Source: Limnomonas spitsbergensis (lineage: Eukaryota > Chlorophyta > Chlorophyceae > Chlamydomonadales). Taken from it: a DNA stretch of 64,000 bases. The stretch lies in the NCBI GenBank assembly GCA_037349105.1, contig JAYJMM010000009.1:1860001-1924000 (forward strand). The letters run 5' to 3'. Within the stretch, counting starts at the first letter, position 1; each line of letters begins with the position of its first letter. This document shows, piece after piece, positions 33,601 to 45,600 of the stretch. The notes under the pieces are model-generated. The model saw nothing but the letters and a program-made list of their open reading frames with translations, was not told the origin of the DNA and made no database searches. The position numbers were made by a program, and so were the translations under genes.

Positions 33601-36600
33601 GGCCGGGGCATGCCCAAGGAGGCAGTCAGAACGCGCCTTACCAAGAGGCGCCAGACTCGCCACGGATGATGCCCAGGCAAGCCCAAGGGGACGGCCTGTA
33701 CGGACCTCAGCAAGCACCTCCCGCCACTCCTCGGATGATGCCAGGGGGACATCACCCCCCTCCCCCTCACGCACTAGCCCCGCATGCTCAGCCTACGTGG
33801 GGCGCTCGAGGGCGTCCCGTGACGAGGGGCGGGGGCGCCGCTGCCGCGGCTATTGCGGCAGCGGAGCGGGCGGGGCAGACTCGGGGGGAGGTGTGGGAGG
33901 CGGAGTCGCAAATGGAGAACAATCCAGATTACCAAAGGTGAGGGCAGGGGTGGGGCAGGTTTTAGAGTCTAGGGTGTAGGGTTAAGATCACCAGAGGTGA
34001 GGGCAGGGGTGGGGCAGGGTTGAAGGTTAAGGGTTTAGGGTTAAGGGTTTAGATCAGGGATGAGCGGGGCAGGGGCGGGGTGGGACGGGACAGGGCAAGG
34101 CAGGGTAGGGGGGTCAGGCCAGGTCAGGTGAGAGGCCTGGGAGAGTTTGAGGCAGATGCACAAATGGATTGTTATCCTGACTACCATGCGCGAGCGATTG
34201 GTGGATCCGGGGTGGGGCAGGACGGGGCAGGGCAGAGCAGGGTGGGGCAGGACAGGATGGAGCTGGACGGGGCAGGCCAGGGGAGAAGCCTTGGGAAGGC
34301 AGATGTGCCAACGGAGAATACTCCGGATTGCCATAGACGGGGGCAGGGGCGGGGCAGGACAGGTCAGGACAGGGGCGGGACAGTACAAGGCAGGACAGGG
34401 TCGGGACAGTGCAAGGCAGGACAGGGTCGGGACAGTGCCAGGCAGGACAGGGGCGGGACAGTGCAAGGCAGGACAGGGGCGGGACAGTGCAAGGCAGGAC
34501 AGGGTCGGGACAGTGCAAGGCAGGACTGGGTCGGGACAGTACAAGGCAGGACAGGGTCGGGACAGTGCAAGGCAGGACAGGGTCGGGACAGTGCAAGGCA
34601 GGACAGGGTCGGGACAGTACAAGGCAGGACAGGGGCGGGGCAGGACAAGGCAGGACAGGGGCGGGGCAGGACAAGGCAGGACAGGGGCGGGGCAGGACAG
34701 GACAGGACAGGGGCGGGACAGTACAAGGCAGGACAGGGGCGGGGCAGGACAAGGCAGGACAGGGGCGGGGCAGGACAAGGCAGGACAGGGGCGGGGCAGG
34801 ACAGGACAGGACAGGGGCGGGACAGTGCAAGGCAGGACAGGGGCGGGACAGTACAAGGCAGGACAGGGGCAGGATAGTGCAAGGCAGGACAGGGAAGTTC
34901 CTGGGATGTGGAGGCACAGGTGGTGGATGATCACTGTAGGAGGGCTGCTATACAATGCATGGAGCTTCATCTGACCTTATAATAATACAATAAAAGAATA
35001 TGATAACATAATAGTATATAGATTTACCTACCTCATGTTAAAGACCTGTTATGTGACTAATATTTAACGCATACACAGGCACCGTGGCATCCTGCCCAAA
35101 AGCGAAGCCAACCCATTGTCAGCTTCACGCCTGTTATATCATGAATACATCATAAAAATACCGTGTGTCATAAATATCTCGAAAATATATTAGAAATATA
35201 TCATAACATATCATAAATATACCGGTATATCATAAGTACCGGTATATCATGAATAATATTATTTGTTTCGATATATTTATGACATCGAAAATGTATCCGA
35301 AATTAATTAGCTGATGGTGTACGCTTTCGTGTACCTCCCAACGCTTGCGCAGGCAGTGGCATCCTGGCCAAAGGCAAAGCAGGCCACCTTCTCACCTGCT
35401 ATATCATACATACCGCACCAGTATATCATAAATAAACTAACTGTCATGTACCTGCCATTCAACCTTTTCGCAGGCACGGTGGCATCCTGGCCAAAGGGGA
35501 GCTGTACACATCAGAAGTCCGGGGCTTACGCGCAGGGAGTCCCAGACAACACTATACTGATGGTAGGCCTGATGGGGTGTAGGGTTTAGGGTGTATAGTG
35601 TAGGGTGTAGGGTGTAGGGTGTGTAGTAAAATATTTTGTACCATGGGCCCCAAGGGTGTGATGGTGACCTCTGGTGAGGCTGCGCAATATTGACGGAAAG
35701 GTGACCTCTCATGAGGCTGCGCAGTATTGACGAAAACTCAAAACGCAGTGTTAAAATATACCGGCTTTATCAAACCCTAAACCACCGGTACACTATATTT
35801 GCATTGAACCTAATGTCGATTATAGCACCAAGATCGAGCATAGGAATCTTTAGCACAGATGGTAACGGATGCGGATGGTACCGGATGCGGATGCGGATGC
35901 GGATGCGGATGGTAACGGATGCGGATGTGGCTTCGGCCCCCAGCTGTGCTGTTCCTTTAAACCGCACGCCCCTAGGGGGCGTAGTTTTCTTTCTTTCTTT
36001 CTTTAGCACAACCGCACGCACACCCTGCCGGAAGACACCCGAATGCAGTGCAACATGGAGCTTACTTGACACTTGACACTAAACCCTAATATCTCATACT
36101 GCCTTCCCTCATAATTAAAGTTGTTTGGGGTTAAGGGATACATGACTTAGATGTTAAGTATCGATCGTCGACAAATCCTGAACCCTGAACCCTGAAACAT
36201 GAACCCTGAACCCTGAACCCTGAACCCTGAACCCTGAACCCTGAACTCTGAACTCTGAACCCTGAACCCTGAACCCTGAACCCTGAACCCTGAACATCAA
36301 AGGTGAGCACATGAACGTATGGCGCAACTGTGCAGCCTTGTCGGATGACATCCGTATCGATCGCAACGCAGCCCTAAATTTTTAACCATTAACCCTAAAC
36401 CCTAACCTCTCATATGGGCAGCAACGGCGAGCAGAGGAACCTGTGGTGTGACCGTGCGACCCTGTCGGATGACATCCGTATCGATCGCAATTGTATTTTA
36501 ACCCTGAACCCCAAACCCCAACCTCAAATATAGACAACACGGGCGAGCAGAGGAACCTGTGGCGTGACCGTGCAGCCCTGTCGGACGACATCCGTATGCA

Positions 36601-39600
36601 GCGCAACATGGCCCGGGCGGCGCGGTCGGAAAACAGGAGGCTGGATGAGGACGCTGGCATGCTGGGGCGATCGGTACGTTGTGGTTAAAAGTAAACACAA
36701 TCACCCACAGCCTTTTTCGAAAGGGCCAGGCACGCCAAATCTCTGTGTACCTCTTTGTACCTCTGTCTACCAGAGCTGTGTACATTTCTGTGTACCTCTG
36801 TACATTTCTGTGTACCTTTGTGTACCTCTGTGCATTTTTGTGTACCTCTGTGTACCTCTGCACATTTCTGTGTACTTCTGTGTACCTCCGAACTGCTTGG
36901 CCTGTTCCTTTCAAGAAAGGTTGTGGGGGAGGTTATTTGGAGCAATGTATGAGGGTTATATTTGGACAGGCTCGGTCTGCTTACTCCCTCTCCCCTGCTT
37001 TCTTTTTCACTGCCAGGTGGAGGCCATGCAAATGGGTCCCCACTTAACCCTCAACCCTCAACCCTAAACCCTGGCTTATTTCCCCTAAACCCTACACCCT
37101 GAACCCTAAACCCTTTCCTTTTCACTCCTAGGTGGAGGCCATGCAAATGGGTCTTGTGTCCCCCGAGTTCGTCCAGAAGCATGCTGCGGCCCTCGGCCAC
37201 CGCACCGCCTGGCAACAGAAGTACTCGGCACTCACCGGCGCAGATATCATGCCCTACTACACACACAATGACGTAGGAGACACGGCGGGCATCGGTGGCG
37301 GCGGCGGCGATGGCAGGCCCGCAGTGCCCATGGAGGGGGTAGCTGTCGGGAAGTTGGGCCAGCAAGCTGGTCACAAAGAGCAGCAGGGACAGCAGCAGCA
37401 ACAGCAGGGGCAGCAGCAGCAAGACATGCAACAGCAGAGGCAGGGCCAGCAAGCTGTTTACGCACAGCAGGGGATGCAGCAGCAGCAGCAACAGCAAGGG
37501 CAACAACAACAAGGGCAACAACAACAAGGGCAACAGCAGCAGGGGCAGCAACAGCAACAGGAAGGGATGCAGCAGCAGCAGCAACAGGGGAAGCAACAGC
37601 AAGGGCAACAGCAGCAAGGGCGGCAGGGATGGGATCAGCCCAATCTGCATCCGGTCTCTGGCAGCCGGGGCGAAGGGCGGCTGCTGCCCGAGTTTGAACG
37701 TCAGTTAAGGAGGGAGTGGCTCGTGCCCAACATGTCAGGAGGAGCACCAGGGGAGGAGTCAGGTGGGTGAGGGGACACTGCGTTTGAATGTCAGTTGATG
37801 TGGAATGGCCTGCTTTCAAACCCCTGGGAGGTGCACCAGGGTAGGAGTCAGGTAGATGAGGGGGGAATGAGTTTAAACGTTAGTTGGCAGTTGAGTGGCC
37901 TGCAACCACCATGATGGGAGGTGCACAAGGGGAGGAGTCGGGTGGCTGGGGCTTGCCCTGCCCACCGGTGCCACTGGCCAGGGCCAGGGCCAGCGCCCTG
38001 CTCTGTTCTGCCCTGCCCCACCCTGCCCTACCCGCCAGCGCCACTGGCCAGGGCCAGGGCCAGCGCCCTGCTCTGTCCTGCCCTGCCCCACCCTGCCCCA
38101 CCATACCCTGCTCGCCAGTGCCACTGGCCAGGGCCAGGGCCAGCGCCCTGCTCTATCCTGCCCTGCCCCACCCTGCCCTGCCCACCAGTGCCACTGGCCA
38201 GGGCCAGTGCCAGCGCCCTGCTCTGTCCTGCCCTGCCCCACCCTGCCCTGCCCGCAAGTGCCACTGGCCAGGGCCAGGGCCAGGGCCCTTCCCTGCTCCT
38301 CTCTGCCCTACCCTGCCCTGCCCGCCAGTGCTAAGCTTCTTATCACAATCATAAAAAACGTTTTAGAAGAAAATTCGGGATAAGAGAATCATGGAAGATC
38401 TGGCATGCTGGATTTAATCGGCAGACAATTTTTTAGGGTTTAGGGTTTAGGGTTTAGGGTTTAGGGTTTGGGGTTTAGGGTTTAGGGTTTAGGGTTTGGG
38501 GATTATTTAACCGGCAGGCAATTGTTTAGGGTTGAGGGTTAGGGTTTCGGGATTATTAACCGGCAGGCAATTGTGTGCTCTTCCTGCTAGCATTATACAG
38601 CAGCTGGAGCATGAGCTGAAACACGAGCCGCAATACGTATTATAAACTCCCAATACTGAAGCTGTTCAAAACCTATATCCTCAACCCTTGATCTTAAACC
38701 TTAACCCAAAACCCGAAATCTTGAACCCTCAGACCTCAACCCTCAACCCTTACACCTAAACCCTTAACCCCAAACCCTTCATTCCTCCCCCAAATTACTA
38801 TTTCTAGAATACAATTGTAAGCAACCTGCTACCCGTGCAGCCGAGCTGCTCAATACCATCATCAACGAGGTCCTGCGAGCTGAGGTCGGCGGACCAGGAA
38901 GCCACCTGAGAACAGCCGGCTGGGCGGGCGTTAAGCGCGTCGGCGGCGGCTGGTCGGGGTGGGCAAACGGCGGCCGACGCGGCGGCAGCGGCGGCGGCAG
39001 CCAGCAGCTTCCTGCTGGCTCCAACCCACACCACGAGCCTGGACCCTATGGGGAAGAAGATGGAGAGAATAATGCCTTTCCAGCAAATAGCACCGCTGCG
39101 GAGGCGGCCGCTGCGGATGATAAGGAGCGTCTTTTTGCGGAAGCCTCCTTCATCGATGGGTGGCCGCTGCTTCCCCGCTCAACTGAGGTGCTGGGTGCTG
39201 TCGTCGATGCTGTGAAATCAGAAGGCGGAGAAGCAGCAGCAGGAGGACGAGGAGGAAGAGGAGGAGGAGGAGGAGGGCCACAGCAGCATGCAGCTCTCGA
39301 GGCGCGCCATATGCCCCATATGGCTGACGACGACCCTCGGATATTCTTCGCGTCGATGTATGCAAGGGCATCGGCTGCCCATACTAAGGCAAGCGCTCTT
39401 TCAGGGTTTAGGCCCTAAAGTGACACTGGCAAAAATCGTATGACCCGGACCTTTCGAACAACATTTTGAAAATGTGTCGAAATGCATGTCAAAGATCTAA
39501 TACCGGTAGTCTTGCCAGCACCTCGAATACCCCACCCTTGCCTGTCCATTTTAAAGACGCGTGGTTTTGGATGGGACCTGGTTAAGAAGATGGATGGCTT

Positions 39601-42600
39601 TTCAATTTGGAAAACGGGTGATTCAGGGGTATGTAAGGAATGGAAAAGGGATGGGGGGGGAGAGGTTTTGAGTTTCAGGTTGAGTTTCGGACCCCTAGCA
39701 CATCCCCCCCCCACCCATCCTGTGTCTCCCCACCCCTCTGTCCCCCCCCCCCCATAAAACATGTATTTATAATGCTTCACTCCAATCCCTCATCATCCCC
39801 CCCTGCCCTGCATGACCCTCCAATGTAACATGCTCTTAAAAGCCTCCAACCCCCTCCTCCTACCCCCGTCCTCCAACCCTCATCGCCAGCATCCCCCCTC
39901 CTCCTACCCCCCTCCTCCTACCCCCCTCCTCCTACCTCCATCCTCCAACCCTCATCACCAGCATCCCCCCTCCTCCTACCCCCCTCCTCCTACCCCCCTC
40001 CTCCTACCCCCCTCCTCCTACCCCCCTCCCCCTACCCCCCTCCTCCTACCCCCCTCCCCCTACCCCCCTCCCCCTACCCCCTCCTCCTACCCCCCTCCTC
40101 CTACCCCCCTCCCCCTACCCCCCTACCCCTACCCCCCTCCTCCTATCCCCCTCCTCCTACCCCCCTCCTCCTACCCCCCTCCCCCTACCTCCCTCCTCCT
40201 ACCCCCCTCCTCCTACCCCCACCTCCTACCCCCCTCCTCCTACCCCCCTACCCCTACCCCCCTCCTCCTACCCCCCTCTCCCTACCCCCATCCTCCTACC
40301 CCCCTCCCCCTACCTCCCTCCTCCTACCCCCCTCCTCCTGCCCCCCGCCCCCCTCCTACCCCCCCTCTCCTACCTCTCTCCTCCTACCCCTCTCCGCCAA
40401 CCCTCCTCATCCTACCTACCTCCTCCTACCTACCTCCTCCTACCTCACTCCTCCTACCTAAATCCTCCTACCCCCCTCCTCCTACCCCCCTCCTCCTACC
40501 CCCCTCCTCCTACCCCCATCCTCCAACCCTCATCGCCAGCATCCCCCCTCCTCCTACCCCTCTCCGCCAACCCTCCTCCTCCTACCTACCTCTTCCTACC
40601 CCCCTCCTCCTACCCCCCCCCCCCCCCTACCCCCCTCCTCCTACCCCCTTCCTCCTTCCCCCCTCCTCCTACCCCCCTCCTCCTACCCCCCTCCCCCTAC
40701 CCCCCTCCTCCTACCCCCCTCCTCCTGTCCCCCTTTCCCTACCCCCCTCCTCCTACCCCCCTCCTCCTACCTTTCTCCCCCTACCCCTCTCCTTCTACCC
40801 CCCTCCTCCTGTCCCCCTTCCCCTACCCCCCTCCTCCTACCCTCCTCCTCCTACCCCCTCCTCCTGTCCCCCGCATCCTACCCCTCTCCTCCTACCCCTC
40901 TCTGTCAACCCCCCTCCTCCTGTCCTCCTTCCCCTACCCCCCTCCTCCTACCCTCCTCCTCCTACCCCCTCCTCCTGTCCCCCGCATCCTACCCCTCTCC
41001 TCCTACCCCTCTCCGTCAACCCCCCTCCTCCTGTCCCCCTTCCCCTACCCCCCTCCTCCTACCCTCCTCCTCCTACCCCCTCCTCCTGTCCCCCGCATCC
41101 TACCCCTCTCCTCCTACCCCTCTCCTCCTACCCCTCTCCGTCAACCCCCCTCCTCCTACCCCCCTCCCCCTACCCCCCTCCTCCTACCCCCCTCCTTCTA
41201 CCCTCCTCCTCCTACCCCCCTCCTCCTACCCCCACCTCCTACCCCCCTCCTCCTACCCCCCTCCTCCTACCCCCCTCCTCCTGTCCCCCGCATCCTACCC
41301 CTCTCCTCCTACCCCTCTCCGTCAACCCCCCACCTCCTACCCCCTCCACACTCTAAATATAGTAGCGTCGGCCGATCGAGTGGCTTCCTTAATGCATGCC
41401 TCCGAGTCTTTTGCAAGGAGGCCCATCACCGGAGCCATGCCGTGATATGTGTTGTGTGTCATACTGTTGGATGATGACGCTCAAGAGGAAACGGATTCCT
41501 CCTCCCTTATTTATCACAGGAAAACACAGCCCACCACAGAATAGCACAGCCCACCACAGGATAACACAGACCACCACAGAATAGTACAGCCCACCACAGA
41601 ATAGCACAGCCCATCACAGGAAAGCACAGCCCACCACATGGCTGCACCCCAGAGCTGCAGCCATGTGCATGACAATGGTCAGGGTCTATAGGGTTCAGGG
41701 TTCAGTGCGTGACAGTGGTTAGGGTAAAGGGTTTAGTGCGTGACAGTGGTTAGGGTTAAGGGTTTAGTGCGTGACAGTGGTTAGGGTTAAGGGTTTAGTG
41801 CGTGATAGTGGTTAGGGTTAAGGGTTTAGTGCGTGACAGTGGTTAGGGTTAAGGGTGGAGTGTGTGACAGTGGTTAGGGTTAAGGGTTTAGTGCGTGACA
41901 GTGTTTAGGGTAAAGGGTTTAGTGCGTGACAGTGGTTAGGGTGAAGGGTGGAGTGCGTGACAGTGGTTAGGGTTAAGGGTTTAGTGCGTGACAGTGTTTA
42001 GGGTAAAGGGTTTAGTGCGTGACAGTGGTTAGGGTGAAGGGTTTTGTGCGTGACAGTGGTTAGGGTTAAGGGTGGAGCGCGTGACAGTGGTTAGGGTTAA
42101 GGGTGGAGTGCGTGACAGTGATTAGGGTTAAGGGTGGAGTGCGTGACAGAGGTTAGGGTTAAGGGTGGAGTGCGTGACAGTGGTTAGGGTTAAGGGTTTA
42201 GTGCGTGACAGTGGTTAGGGTAAAGGGTTTAGTGCGTGACAGTGGTTAGGGTTAAGGGTTTAGTGCGTGACAGTGGTTAGGGTTAAGGGTTTAGTGCGTG
42301 ATAGTGGTTAGGGTTAAGGGTTTAGTGCGTGACAGTGGTTAGGGTTAAGGGTGGAGTGTGTGACAGTGGTTAGGGTTAAGGGTTTAGTGCGTGACAGTGT
42401 TTAGGGTTAAGGGTTTAGTGCGTGACAGTGGTTAGGGTGAAGGGTGGAGTGCGTGACAGTGGTTAGGGTTAAGGGTTTAGTGCGTGACAGTGTTTAGGGT
42501 AAAGGGTTTAGTGCGTGACAGTGGTTAGGGTGAAGGGTTTTGTGCGTGACAGTGGTTAGGGTTAAGGGTGGAGCGCGTGACAGTGGTTAGGGTTAAGGGT

Positions 42601-45600
42601 GGAGTGCGTGACAGTGGTTAGGGTTAAGGGTGGAGTGCGTGACAGTGGTTAGGGTTAAGGGTGGAGTGCGTGACAGTGGTTAGGGTTAAGGGTTTAGTGC
42701 GTGACAGTGGTTAGGGTTAAGGGTGGAGTGCGTGACAGTGGTTAGGGTGAAGGGTGGAGTGCGTGACAGTGGTTAGGGTTAAGGGTGGAGTGCGTGACAG
42801 TGGTTACGGTTAAGGGTTTAGTGCGTGACAGTGGTTAGGGTTAAGGGTGGAGTGCGTGACAGTGGTTAGGGTGAAGGGTGGAGTGCGTGACAGTGGTTAG
42901 GGTGAAGGGTGGAGTGCGTGACAGTGGTTAGGGTTAAGGGTGGAGTGCGTGACAGTGGTTAGGGTTAAGGGTTTAGTGCGTGACAGTGGTTAGGGTTAAG
43001 GGTGGAGTGCGTGACAGTGGTTAGGGTTAAGGGTTTAGTGCGTGACTGTGGTTAGGGTTAAGGGTGGAGTGCGTGACAGTGGTTAGGGTTAAGGGTGGAG
43101 TGCGTGACAGTGGTTAGGGTTAAGGGTGGAGTGCGTGACTGTGGTTAGGGTTAAGGGTGGAGTGCGTGACAGTGGTTAGGGTTAAGGGTGGAGTGCGTGA
43201 CTGTGGTTTTTCATGGATTGGTAAACCAAGATTCGTGGTAAATGACGGGGGGGGTCAGCTCGGCGTGGTAAAATCTCAGATTTTAGCGCGGCAGTACCTC
43301 CTTGTACAAAAGGCTTATTGGGGCTCACGATCAGTAGCAGGAAAATGGCGGATGAACCAAATAAAATGCTCATGCGATGGTTCTTGGAGAGGCAAGACAG
43401 GCCAGACAGGTCATGTCGTAGATTTCCCACTTTTCTATTTCCCCCTGCCCCCTAGTGTTTGTTTCGTTCTTTCCACCCAATCCTTTAGTTAGGCGCCCAC
43501 GCGGCCGAGCCTTTTGAGCAGGGCGTAGAGGTGTAACGTCATTGACCGTAGACTTGCTTCGTTTTTTCATACCCGAGGGAAGGCAAATCCATTATATGGT
43601 ATTTATGTACAAGTAATCTGTACCGTGTTTGAAATGCTCATGCAATGGTTCTTGGAGTGGCAACAATGGCTTGGGGACGAAGACCTCCGACGATTCAGTA
43701 CAAATACTCTGTACCTTGATTGCATTGCTTTCCCTTGGGAGTGCATTAATTGTTCCTTTTAATGTTGCTCTAAGTGTTAAAAAACACTTTCAATTAAATT
43801 TACCGGTACCGGTATTTAAAGATGCAAATAAAAAGGCTCAAGCTTGAATTTTTTAGGGCGTGACATTTTTTACGCCGAGTCAACACGGCTTATTTTTACG
43901 CCTATCTGTTTTTTTTCTACATGGTCTTAAGCTTCGCTTCCCTTCCCAAGGCATCAGGGAAGCAGGCAGACGAATTCGCACGGTCGGGGAGGTCTTCAAA
44001 ATCGTATGCCTACTCATAGCTTCGCTCATGGATGCTCGGTGGGATTTTCTAAGTATAGCTTCACCACAAATGTGTTTCTCAAAGGGCTAGAAGTAGACCA
44101 AACTCTTGATTTCTGGCTTGAAGCTGCGCTAGCTCAATAAAAAGTGTTGTTATGTTCCTCACCCGTTCACAAAAATGAAGAGCGAGGGAAGGCAAAGCAC
44201 ATCTACGACACGGAAATCCCGTAACCGAAACCAGTACATGTTACAAAAAAAAGATGCTTGTTAGAAAAACACAATGCAAGTTTGAGAAACACAAAGCAAG
44301 TTTGGAAAACACAAAGCAAGTTTGGAAAACACAAAGCAAGTTTGGAAAACACAAAGCAAGTTTGGAAAACACAAAGCAAGTTTGGAAAACACAAAGCAAG
44401 TTTGGAAAACACAAAGCAATTTACCGATACCCTCCCCCCTTGTCCTTTTCTAGGACAAGCAGCCAGCCATGGTGCTGCTCCCTGGAGCTGCGGCCACCCG
44501 GAACACAATGGGCGGCGAGGGCGCACTCATTGTTGCAGAGCCGGGCGCTGCGCCAGAGGGCGCTCCGCGCGCTGCGGCCGCCGCCGGGCGGCCGCCCGGC
44601 GGCCTGGCCCCCGCCGTGTACGCCGCGGCGCTTGGCCGCTGGCTGCCTCATGAGCAGGTGGCCAGCGGAATACTGGGCATGCCGCTCGGCATTGGCGCGA
44701 CAGCGCTGGCGGGCGTTGTATCTTTGATGGAGGGCATTTCGAAAAGGGGGCAGCAGGGCAAGCAGCGTGCCGCCAGCGCCGCCGGTGTCGGTGTCAGGGG
44801 CAACGAAGCATGGAGCCCCGCCGCGGCTGCGGCGGCGGTGGCTGGCAATGCTGCGTCCCCGCGCTCGGAGGAGGGCCGCAAAGATGCTGGCGCTGCAGCT
44901 GCCCTGCCGCCGCGGATGCCCTCCCAAATTGCAAGCGGGGCAGCGTACCGAGCGGCTGAGGCTGTGGCGGAGCATCGGCAGGAGGAGGCGGAGGCAGCGG
45001 CAGAGGCTGAGCGCGAGAAGCTGGAGCGGGAGCAGAGGGAGCGAGACGCGGCGGAGGTCATACCGAGTTCCGCAGCCGCCGCGCGGGCGATTGCCAAGTC
45101 GCAGTTTGTGGATGGGATGCAGCGGCGGATGCTGGAGGATATGCCTGCGCCGGACGTGCCGCTACCCGTGCCGGAGCCGCCAAAATGTAGGATGCGGCTG
45201 CCGGCGGTTTCGGAGCGGCCGCCGGAGGGCGAGGTGGTCAAGATGGACCCTCTGCAGTACTGCACATACAGCAGCGCCAAAGGTGGGTTTTCTTGAATCC
45301 TGAAGTCTACATTTTGGTATGGAACCTGGAACCAGAAACACTAAATATACTGAACTCCTAATTTAGGGTCTAGGGTTAAGGGCTTATCCCCTTAACCCTA
45401 AACCTTAAACCAGAAACCCTGAATACTTCACTCCATACCTCAACAGTACTGCTCGGACAGTATTGCTGAAGGTGGACTTCTAAACCCTGAACCCAAAATG
45501 CAAGCCTTGAACCTAAAACCCTAAACTAGACTCCCTTGCCCTGAACCCTAAGCCACAGCTACGCAGATATTGTGGCGCTAAAGCTGGATTACCGCAGTGC

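Larger units (their letters stand above)
39389..44453 (+). other. 5.07-kb GC-AG intron filled with satellites
   Basis: The boundaries are inferred from phase (HTK joined to DKQPAM) and from AAG/GCAAGC and TTTTCTAG. It holds a polypyrimidine array (39,840-41,350), a 20-bp array (41,520-41,640), a 31-bp array (41,690-43,205), TE-like spacer and a 20-bp array (44,258-44,420). Confidence 0.65.

Noticed and set aside
34041..34974. Overlapping 265-309-codon frames on both strands
   Set aside because: They are generated by the 26-bp satellite in intron 2 of the polyQ gene.
38432..38545. Chromosome end
   Set aside because: The TTTAGGG run is short, flanked by coding exons on both sides and in an intron, so it is interstitial.
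39812..41356. 514-codon open frame rich in Pro, Leu, Ser and Tyr
   Set aside because: It runs through the (CCTCCTCCTACCCC)n satellite, where the absence of stops follows from the unit. It lies inside an intron whose flanking exons join in phase without it.
41356..41440. Extra exon of the polyQ gene after AAATATAG (ASADRVASLMHASESF)
   Set aside because: It looks coding-like but needs phase 1 on entry, whereas the preceding exon ends in phase 0 and joins 44,454 directly.
41690..43205. CRISPR-like regular array
   Set aside because: Units are contiguous 31-bp repeats without unique spacers, in a eukaryotic intron.
44648..45280. Minus-strand 210-codon frame opposite exon 7
   Set aside because: It is the GC-rich antisense of a phase-confirmed exon.
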